Below are positions 30,201-42,200 of a DNA stretch of 64,000 bases, piece by piece. Source of the DNA: Mimachlamys varia. Taxonomy: Eukaryota; Mollusca; Bivalvia; Pectinida; Pectinidae. Both the position numbers and the translations under genes were made by a program. Below the pieces are notes generated by a model. That model ran no database searches, was not told the origin of the DNA, and was given only the letters and a program-made list of their open reading frames with translations. The stretch spans positions 54,516,322 through 54,580,321 of the forward strand of contig OX392528.1 in the NCBI GenBank assembly GCA_947623455.1, written 5' to 3'. The first letter of the stretch is position 1, and the number at the start of each line of letters is the position of its first letter.

Positions 30201-33200
30201 TGTGTCTATATTAACTGTATGACTGTGTCTATATTTACTGTATGACTGTCTATATTTACTGTATGACTGTGTCAATATTTACTTTATGACTGTGTCAATA
30301 TTTACTTTATGACTGTGTCTATATTTACTGTATGACTATGTCTATATTTACTGTATGGCTGTGTGTGTCTATATTTACTGTATGACTATGTCTATATTTA
30401 CTGTATGGCTGTGTGTGTCTATATTTACTGTATGACTATGTCTATATTTACTGTTTGACTGTGTCTATATTTACTGTATGACTGTCTATATTTACTGTAT
30501 GACTGTATTTATATTTACTGTATGACTGTCTATATTTACTGTATGACTGTCTATATTTACTGTATGGCTGTGTGTGTCTATATTTACTGTATGACTGTCT
30601 ATATTTACTGTATGACTGTGTCTATATTTACTGTATGACTGTCTATATTTACTGTATGACTGTGTCTATATTTACTGTATGACTGTCTATTTTTACTGTA
30701 TGACTGTCTATATTTACTGTATGACTGTCTATATTTACTGTATGACAGTCTATATTTACTGTATTACTGTCTATATTTACTGTATGACTGTGTCTATATT
30801 TACTGTATGACTGGTCTATATTTACTGTATGACTGTCTATATTTACTGTATGACTGTCTATATTTACTGTATGACTGGTCTATATTTACTCTCTGACTAT
30901 GTCTATATTTACTGTATGACTGTGTCTATATTTACTGTATGACTGTCTATTTTTACTGTATGACTGTCTATATTTACTGTATGACTGTCTATATTTACTG
31001 TATGACTGTCTATATTTACTGTATGACTGTGTCTATATTTACTGTATGGCTGTGTCTATATTAACTGGGTTGTCTTGCCCCAGGGTATGGAACAGCTACT
31101 GGCCCGACTTGGTGGACCAGATTCTGGAGACAGTGCAGAACAGGAATGCACCACCCTGCTTCAGAGGCTGGAGATGAGAAAGAGGAGGCAGCAGGAGATC
31201 ACTGCTGAGGAGATGCAGGTCATACTCGAACAACGCGACACTGCCCTGGCTAAAGTAAGGGTTTCACATTAAAGGGGTTAGATACAGGGAAACCATAGTG
31301 AAGATGTACATGACAAAGGGGTCTCTAGAAAAAATAATGTTAATTAAGGTATAAGATGGTTGCTGTCTAAAGTCATGAGACCACTGTGGAGGATAGTGTG
31401 GAAAAAAATAAGAAAAGGAAAGGAATCACAATTAGAAAACTTGACTGAGTTAGGGGGTCATTGTATTAAAGAGGAAAAGCAAGTCGCTGTAAGGAAAGGT
31501 GAAATGGCAAAAAAATTGTAAAGATTTAAGGTAAGGAGATCACAATTTAAGAGAAAAGGTAAGAGGGTCACTTTTGCAATCAGAAATATCAAGTGGATTA
31601 ACTTTTAATATTTTACATTTCCAAAACAATACTAAATTTAAATTGAAATGTGACAGTCCTTATATATATATATTTTGAGTGTAGACAGAGATTTCGTTGG
31701 AATATGTATTTGTAGTATAAAACACAGTCTTAAAGGTATTTCTTTCCTTCAGGCCCGTAGGTATGAAGAGGAACTGCTCCGGCAACAGAGACAGGGAACC
31801 GACCATAACCTCAAAGTAAGATTTCTTTTTTCGTACTGTAATGATACAATCTCTAGGCACCATTGACATCTGACAGTTACATGCATCAGCATTATTATTC
31901 TGTATGGGATCAATATCTGCCTGCAAGTAATCATTAGTATGATCTTCACAAAATCTAGTCATTTTTAGCTCACCTGGCCTAAAACTGTAGAAGCATGATA
32001 TTTGGCTGAAAGATTCCTTGTATGAAGCTTCACAAACTTTGGGAAGGAAAATGAGCTTGACTCGTATTAAAGGTCACAGTGGTCAAATCAGTGAACAGCT
32101 TTGAGCGACTTCTTCTGATAAACCCAAATGCCTAGAGACATGATATTTGGCTGGTAGTGTCCTGGGATGAAGCCAAACAAAATTTGAAAATGAAAATATT
32201 GTTGTCTTATAAGGTCACAGGGGTAAAATATGTTTAAATCTTAGCATGTTCTTCTAAATGTCTTACAGTATAAGATTTTAGGGGACTTAAGGGTAACACT
32301 ATAATATAAGTCAGAGATTGATACCAGGTGAGCGATGCAGGCCCATTGGGCCTCTTGTTGAGGTGGAAAAAACCTAAATAATGATGAAATAGATTGTTTA
32401 TATTGAAAATGTACAGTGCTACAATACAAATTTCTGCAACAATGTTTATATCAAATTGCAACTGATTTATTGACATTGGCTGCTTCAACATTTCAATTTC
32501 ATGAATCTTTACCTAAACCATTTCTGACATCCATTTCTAGAGATGATTTGAATGTCAAGGGTCATGTAGTCAAGATCAAAAGCTACAGAATATTTATATG
32601 ATGATAGGGAAATTTATTCTTAACCTTTCAATATCATTTGACTTATATAACACATACATGTACTTCTTTGGTTACAATAATGCAGGCATCTGTAAGAACA
32701 AGTTGATGTATGTTGTACCTTGGTTCTCTGTACTATCTGTCTGTCTCCAACAATGATGTCAGCTGGCATATTATGTACTGTGGTACTCTCGTTGACAGTT
32801 CTTACATTTAAAATGTGTCTGTTTTGTCAAAAGATGGGATCTCTAAGGCATGAAAATATAACATATAGGACCAAGTCATATCTACCATACACAGGAATGC
32901 AGGATCAACTCACTTCTTCCATACACATAGTGTTCAAACTGTTGGCTGCTCTGCAAGTATCTTACTATTTTCAACAGTCATCTACCGGGTTATTTGTCCT
33001 AAATTCTTACCGTCCTCTGAAGTAGTGACTTAAAAATAGAAGAAGGAATTTTTAAGGCCAACTTACTACAGAAGAACCTGGTATAACTCAAAAGACCCCG
33101 CTTTATTCGAAGTATTTTGTCTGTGACTGTCTGGGCCAAGCTGTACACTAACATTCAAATTCATGTAACTCTTGTCTCGGATAACTCGAATTTTGCCTCT

Positions 33201-36200
33201 GGTCCTGTCAACTTTGAGATAACGAGGTATAGTCAGTTCCATCCAAGAACCAAGAGAATTATGACTTTATAAAAAAAGATTTCTTTGGTGTCCAAAAGAA
33301 TGTAGCCTTTCTTTACGGGGACCGACAAGCAGAACAAGATCTTGTTCAGACTGCTGCCTCCCCTTTTTGGCTGACTTACTTATGTCCATGATTTCTCCCA
33401 TAACCTATGTGCTGTCTGGGCTTCCACACATGTACAGGGATTGTTTAAATGTTGGTCTGGCTATTTCCGAAAGTTCCCTCTCGGGCTAGCCTACCTATGA
33501 CTGGCTAGGAGGAGTCTATCATTTCTTATTGCACCTGACTAGAATGTCCTGAAATCATTGGCTGAAAGACGTCACGGGTCCGCCCTCGCCTCCTATAAAT
33601 TTTACTGACCCTCTATGGCTCTATAGAGGGTCAGTAAGTGACTATATTGCTTATATTGTATAGCCAATGTGATTTTGTCTTCATGGTTTATGCTGCTACT
33701 TCGTATAGATTCAAGGTTTCGCTTTAAAAACGTGTTGTTTGGTTTAGTTTGTTAATGTTTTACATCCTAAAAACAGCTATGGTATTTAAAATAAGTGCAA
33801 GGTTTTAGTGATGGGGAAGCCGGAGAAAACCACCAACCAACCGCCAGAACCTGGCTACTGTTCCACATAGGCATTGAACCCGAGACCCAGAGGTGGAGGG
33901 CTAGTGGAAGCAGAATGTCAGATACCTTAACCACTAGGCCAACACGACTTAGAGGTGGAGGGCTAGTGGTATCAGAATGTCAGATACCTTAACCACTAGG
34001 CCAACACGACCTAGAGGTGGAGGGCTAGTGGTATCAGAATGTCAGATACCTTAACCACTTAGCCACCGTGACCCAGTGGTGGATGGGCTAGTGGAAGCAG
34101 AATGCCAGATGCCTTAACCACTAGGCCAACATGACCTAGAGGTGGAGGGCTAGTGGTAGCAGAATGTCAGACACCTTAACCACTTGACGATCATTCCCCC
34201 AATTATGCACTAATGGTTGTACAGCAGTATTTGACTCTAAGTGCTTAAAACAATGATGTGAATACCTTACCAGCTTTATTACCAGGACCTCTTCATTTAA
34301 ATCTAATAAGGATGGTCTTATTTATAGTCTTGGTGTTAGAATGTAGAGTAAGGTGCATGAAATGTCCCCCCGTCTCTCTGGTCGTCGTAATGGTTCATGA
34401 AAGTAAGACATGTGATGACTGCAGATACATTTGGAAAATTGGATTAGTTATCGTGAATAGTTATTCACCAACTACTAAAGATTTGGTCTATTATGATGCA
34501 GACTCACGCAACTATTAAAAATTGGATTCACTATAGCCAGTGATTAAAAGATTTGGTCATTATGATGTTGACGCCTTCTATCAAAGATTTGGTCCACTAT
34601 GATGTTGACACCAACTATTGAGATTTGGTCCACTATGATGTTGACACCAGCTATTAAAGGTTTGGTCCACTTTGATGTTGACACCAACTATTGAGATTTG
34701 GTCCACTATGATGTTGACACCAGCTATTAAAGGTTTGGTCCACTTTGATGTTGACACCAGCTATTAAAGATTTGGTCCACTATGATGTTGACACCAGCTA
34801 TTAAAGATTTGGTCCAATATGATGTTGACACCAGCTATTAAAGGTTTGGTCCACTATGATGTTGACACCAGCTATTAAAGATTTGGTCCACTATGATGTT
34901 GACACCAGCTATTAAAGGTTTGGTCCACTATGATGTTGACACCAGCTATTAAAGATTTGGTCCACTATGATGTTGACACCAGCTATTAAAGATTTGGTCC
35001 ACTATGATGTTGACACCAGCTATTAAAGATTTGGTCCACTGTGATGTTGACACCAGCTATTAAAGATTTGGTCCATTTTCATGTTGACACCAGTTATTAA
35101 AGATTTGGTCCACTATGATGTTGACACCAGCTATTAAAGGTTTGGTCCACTATTGCCAGCTATTAAAGGTTTGGTCCACTATGATGTTGACACCAGTTAT
35201 TAAAGATTTGGTCCACTATGATGTTGACACCAGCTATTAAAGGTTTGGTCCACTATGATGTTGACACCAGCTATTAAAGGTTTGGTCCACTATGATGTTG
35301 ACACCAGCTATTAAAGATTTGGTCCAATATGATGTTGACACCAGCTATTAAAGGTTTGGTCCACTATGATGTTGACACCAGCTATTAAAGATTTGGTCCA
35401 CTATGATGTTGACACCAGCTATTAAAGGTTTGGTCCACTATGATGTTGACGCCACCTATTAAAGTTTGGGCCCACTATCGCCAGCTGTTTGATGAAGAAT
35501 TGAGTTCTCTATTTACTACCTATAGGATTTATTTATCTCTTATTGCTATTGATCAATATGCATTGGACGTCTAATCAGATAGATAGGAACGGGTGACGGC
35601 AGTAATCCGCGGGATCACGTTACATAATTCTGTCACTGTGTAAGTCTTCCGCAAGTGATTGCGTGTTAAAGTCACCCTTTCTCTAATAAAGCATTACGCT
35701 TGATATCAACAATCCTTGAATTATGTTAGATATGCAAGTAGATCCGTTTTGAATTCAAGTACAAATATGACGGTATTTACTGCGGATTTAGACTTCACTG
35801 CGACACCGGCCACAACACGATTCTCTCAACAGAGCACAGAAGTACCGGGAACAAATGAGTCGTGGTTTTGGCACTGATCTTGGGCGTATTTGATTATTTA
35901 TTTATTGTTTTCTACTCACAGCTACCGTGTTTAGACCTATAATAAAACTTCTTTCACCATCCCAGAGATAAAACGTAGAATTATGTCTTATTTTATCCAG
36001 ATTTATATCACTGAAATTGACAAGTTCGTTTGAGTACAAGGGGTATTGGGTATTGCTGTGTTCCTGGCTGTTAAATGTTTTAGGATTAGGTATACAGTGC
36101 TATGCTCTGTCCAATAAATGAAACTCCGATTTACAATGATTTACGGTAGCAATATAGATTACACAAATTAAAAACACTGGACTCGGGGCCGATATTATTC

Positions 36201-39200
36201 CTTCTTGTTCTGACAGTTCTCAAATGCAAGATTGAAGAGCTGAATTAAAGAAATGTTTTATGGGAAAGCTGTTATAAGCTTATAGTTTCAATCTATTTTT
36301 TGTAAAGACATTTTCTCTCACATTTTGAAATATATTACACTAGAAATATTTTGTAAAATTTTGTACTGAAAGAATTTTCTTCAATGAATATTTTAACTGA
36401 AAAGTTAAATAATATTTCATAAGATTTTATAGTTTATTTGTGAATACATCTTTACATTGGTTTTTGTTTTTACATATATTTTCTCTTTAAAATTTATAAA
36501 TTATTTTTTTTTCTAAAATTTCTTAATTATTTATCAAATTCACAGTTATTAAGATTTAATGACTGAAAAATTTTGAAATAATTTTAAGAAATATGAAAGA
36601 ATTTTTGTCTTGGAATCAGAATTTTTTAATCTGTAAATAAATAAATAGTTGTTCTTTTTTTTTGAATATTTAATTCCTTGATGACGTCCTAGTTATAGCT
36701 TATAGTCTGTGTTGGTTCAACAATTGAATTTATATTTTAAGAATACCTTGATCATGGGATTAATCATGACCTGAGGTAAAAGTATTATTGAAAATATTCT
36801 TCAGATCAAATTTGTTTAATCTTAAAAAGCCAAATCCGATTTTCTATCATAGATATGAAAGGTATTGATTTGATAACAATATTTTGTTAATCAAACATAG
36901 TTTTGATAACTTGTTATCTATAATAAGATATAAACCAAAAAGTACTATTATTGACTTTATAAACTTAAAGTTAATTTCAAAACCAATATTAAAATTTTAT
37001 TTGCATAGAATATAAGATAATGTGTGGAAAAGGTTTAATATATATGAAAGAATAATTCATGAAACAGTATATATTGAACCCACAGACTTATTTTCATATC
37101 TAAGCTGGTTCAATTAACATTGATAACCAAATAAAATAAATTGGAAAAAAAATTCACATGAACAAGTTATTAAACCTGTTGTTTCCAAAATGATTTTTTT
37201 TTGAGGATGACGGAAAGTGATGTTGGTGTAGGACCTAGGGTGTCGGCCATTATGTATCCGAGTCGGCCATTGTTAGTAGTATTATTGTAACGGCGGGACT
37301 GTTGACATGGTTTACAGTCTGTTAATGTTTGACAAACACTAACATAGCTTGATCTGTTTGTACACAAAAAAGGAATTATCTCTTTTTTCTAACAGCTTTA
37401 AGCAAACATTTCAAAACTAAACGGTATTTGAATGTGATGCAGTTTTCGATTTGCTAGTTGCATATGTATACATGGGTATTTTGATAGGTACGTAAGGTTG
37501 AGGATGCGGGAAAGTCATCAACGGGCCCGGGCCTCCTTGGGGAATTGAAGTGAGGGGTACAGTGGTCTAGATCCACAGACAGGACAACGGGCCAGTCTGT
37601 TTTTGTAGGAGCATTTTTGTGGATAAAGGGTCAATGAATACCGTTTATTTGTCTAGTTGAGACCGGGTCTGTTTGTCATGTGATCTCACGATGAGTTAAA
37701 GACTGTTGACAGAGATTGGCTTGAGCTTTACACAGGGCAAATAGGTTTTGTATACAACTTGTGAACAACACCATGTAGGCAAACAGTGAAAACAAACACT
37801 AGAATCTGACAACACTAATCACCACGATAACAACAGGGGAAAGTGACGAAATTCCATTTTAATGAACTTAACCTTAAATTGTAGGTGGTCTACTTTTTTT
37901 TTTCCAAGCGATATTATTGCCCCATTGTGCGAATTGCAGAACCAATTCAAGCCCATGCAAAATGGGAATCGAAGTTAATGAAAGGTTTATTAACCAAGGA
38001 ATACATATATATTGTGATTCGATAGTAAATGATCAAGCATTTATTATTATCACGGGAGTATTCGGGTGATTGTTGTCAAGTGTTGTATATACTGCTTATG
38101 TAAATTTGTATTTTGGTTTTATCACAGATTGCGTAGCTTTGTTTATCAGTTTGTTGAACAATTGATAGCTGGTGTGCCCTTAGTTAAACTTGTCACATTT
38201 GTGATGGACTGCTGTAATAGTGTGAAGGGCCTTTTTAAAACCTTGGGTAAATCAACAACATATATGTACATTATAACTGTTTATTTATTTTAAGTAGCTC
38301 CTAAAATTAAACACGCCAAGGGAGACAACTGCATAACTTTCACTAAGCATCAAATAGATATATTGGTTTTATTTTTTTTTTTTACATTTACCTTTTTAAT
38401 TAAATTCAAACTTTATGGAAAAATCCATTTAAGTTATTATGGGAAAAAAATCTGTTCCTTTGAAAATTGTTATATCTGTATTTGTTTTTACCATGACAGT
38501 TTTTCAAATCTTCCTTTTATTTTCCAACCTATGTCAGATTTGTATTTTCTAAACAATTATAGATACATGCATGTTTTATGAATAGTTAATTTAGTGTAAT
38601 AAATTTATCTTTATTAGAAACAGAAATTATGGTGTTATGATTAATAATAAAATATTTGTTACAGAAAAGGTTATAAATGTTTAAAATTAAAAGATTATTG
38701 ACTCCAGTAGTAACTTCATGTTGCAATACTGGTAGCAGAATTTGATATACAATTTTAGTGACAATAAACTTGCAATATTCTCCGTCATTAATATATCAGG
38801 TATTGAAGTTTTACATACAAGTGCAGTGATTAATCTGTCAGAAATTCCCTATGGTAGCATATATGTCACAAACATCTCTGTGGGTCCCCATCACATTATG
38901 ACTTTAATACCACCAGGTCGATAGGAAATTTATTAATAAAATTTTAATATACAGCACTAGATTGTGCCGGCTGAGTTCAGTATAGTATTAGATGGACAAT
39001 GGGGAAGGTTGGGACGGAAATTAGCGGAGGTTCGGAGGTAATCTGACCCCCGACTTTGGTGTTATATAATACACTATTAACCTGCCAGAGAAAACAAACA
39101 CCCTTGATTAGAGTGGGTCTGTGATATTGGGTGTAGTAGTGGTCACCAGATAACAATGGTTGTCCAGTGTTGTCCAGGTAGCGGTCAGTTTGGCGGTCAC

Positions 39201-42200
39201 TTCTTATCGTCCACTTGTGTTGGCTGGCGTAGATAAAACCCCGGCCGTCATTATAATTCATCAATACAGTTCCAAGAAAAATAAAAATATAGAAAACAAT
39301 TTAAAAAATGTCTTTTGTCTATGTTTTTGACACACCTAACTGTGAAACTTATATTTTAAAGGCCCAATATACGTAACTTTCGGCAAAACTTGATGCGAAA
39401 ATCAAGCCTAATAACTTATTATTTTTGATAGATTAAGTTAAGATTAACTGAAATCAGCAATATCTAAGATGACTTCTTACGCGGTAACCGGTACGGCAGC
39501 AGTTGAAACTTGGTATTTGTAAACACGCGACCATTTTGACTGTCTTCTACCTGCGGTTTGTTATTGAAGTGGGCCCCACCTGAATTATTTTCAATTCTTT
39601 AGATTTTTCTGTCAGGAGTTTCTCGTTAGTTACCGCTCAGGTTTTCTTCGTTTAAGGCTTATTTTTGCAAGGTTTTCAACTAGATTTTTTTCAGAATTTT
39701 TCAGATTAACGAAAAATTTCCTGAAGTTACGTATATTGGGCCTTTAAAATCTTTTTTTTTTTTTAGCCTTTAAGGCCCGACAAATGACATTATTATTATT
39801 ATTTTTTTTTATTAGTTTGATGTGTATTGATATTTCATTTATGAAAACCATCACTCATTTATATTGTTGGTAGAATTTCATTCATAATAGTTAAAGTCAT
39901 CCAGTACATAGTAATTATGCTTTCTGACATTTTCCAATTATTAATTGATCTTCAATAAACACATTTTTGTATTCAGGGGAAGTCAACATCAAATGATGAA
40001 TTTGCTTCATTCATACCCTTTTCCGGTGGTGTATTGAAATAATTTACAAAACACTTAATGAAGAACACATCTCAGATGATGCCGAGAAACATTACATGAA
40101 CTGAAGTCTCGATCTTCCGAAAAACTAAATATTCAAATATTGTTCTTGATGGTTTTCAAATTAGAGTCATGTTGTTGTGAGCAATTTTATCAGCATCAAG
40201 AAGTCTGATAGGAAATTCAAAAACTTTTGTTGTTTTTTATTACACTTATTATTTAGAATATTGTGTAGTGATGGCATTTTTTTCAAATAGCAAGTTGGCA
40301 TTGATTAATTGAAAAATGATTCAGAATTGTAACACTGCAAACTTAAATTTGTGTTCAAATTCTGTCTCAAAAAATTGATTAAGTAGGATGCACTTTTTTA
40401 AGCAAATATTCTGAAATCTATAGGTAATTTGAATCTTGTGATGCTAATGTCCTCAATTGGAAAAAAAAACGTAAGCATTTCTACGCAGCAAAGGTTCAAA
40501 GTTTACCTTAATAACTAGATCATAATGGGGAACACATTGATTAAAATGTCTTCCTTTCTAACAAAAGAGAAACATGTAGTTCTTGTTCTTCTTTTGTGGA
40601 AGATGTCTTGATGTAACTTGAAGCAATTACTTGCATCAACAATAGACAATGTGAACTGTCTTCAGGTCATTGTGACCTTGACTCGAAGGTCATATATGTA
40701 CTTGTTTTTTCAGACCCATAATTTCCATGCTGTAATTTTTTAACTGTTAAAGATTTTTTGATGAAACTTAATATATGTATATTAAACTTGCATCATTCAA
40801 AACCATGAAATGTCATATCATTGTGACCTTGCCCGGAGGTCAAATGTGAAATTAGTGCAGAGTATTCTAGAATAATTTCTTGGGTGGTTTTCTCTTATAA
40901 ACTGTTAAAGGGGAGACATACTTAACAAAAACAGTTTTCTAGTTTGAATTACAGATCACCTGGACATGCCCATATCATAGGTGTATGTGTCAACCTCTGA
41001 AACCTTTTAATGAGGGAGATCTCCCTCATTCCACATTTCCAATGAGAGAGAAAGTGTGTGAAATGCGACTGAAACTGCATTGCTCAATATGTCTTACCCT
41101 TATTATGTATAAAAACAACTTCACAAAGTATTCATTTGATCCAGACACACCTGTTAAGGTCATTACACACACCCTGCAGTGATAGGATCTCATTTGACCA
41201 CAGGACGTAGATTTTGAATTTTTGTGGGATTGAACTTAAATGAGGGAGATGTCGAGGGAGATTGGTAAATTTTGGTAAAAATGAGGGAGTCTCCCTCCTA
41301 TTGAGGGAGGGTTGACAGGTATGCGCATATTTTCAAACCTGATCACATATTTTGCAGAATATGCTTGCAACACATCTTCATGCCCTGACCATTTGGTGAA
41401 CTACTGGGGAAGAGAGGTCATATACTGTTGTAAAATTATATCATTATATTTCCACATATTTTCTTATATATTTAACTTCAATAGCTTTTAAAAAATTTTC
41501 ATGAAAATTTCATAAAAATAAATACATATTTAAACTTAATGTTCTAAAACCTATATGTCAGTCCCTTCTGTCACAGCTATGCTAAATTTGTACAGAAGAA
41601 ATCATAGATTTTTGAACTATTCCAAATCAAGGAATGGGATAGTTCATTATGAAATATCAGGGTTGTATGAGCTATTAAGCTAACCAGGCTTTGAGTTTTT
41701 AATGTCCTGTCATTATTGGGTGATAAACTTCATCCCAGGAAGAGTTATCTCCCCTGACCCTTGCTCTGAAATTCTCCTTTATCACAATTCAGTGGGTCTG
41801 TACTTACAATATGTTCTAATGATTTCTGTCAAACTGAAACTGGATTTAAAATCTGGCGTTTAACAATTAACAGCCTGCAACATATATTGTAATACAAATT
41901 TGAATTGATGAAACTGTAAACAAAAGGATTATCATCAAGAAATATCTTAAATTAAAAGTATTTGGGACAATTTATACCCCAGGTATGTACTTATAAAGCT
42001 ATAAGGGACAAAGTACCTGGGTGTTGGTTAACCAGAACAAAAAGTTGTTCATTAATTAGTTATTAAAATATGATTGTTGTTTATTTTTTAAATGGCAGAA
42101 AAATATTCAAATTTAGTCCATGTACTGAGACAATGATTTATGAACTGCAGATTTGTAACGTTAAATGTCTAATTAATGTCCTGAGCACTATATACACATG

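Noticed and set aside
33795..33992. 65-codon frame with Arg/Gly-rich repeats
   Set aside because: Read through the reversed SINE and its multimerised head.
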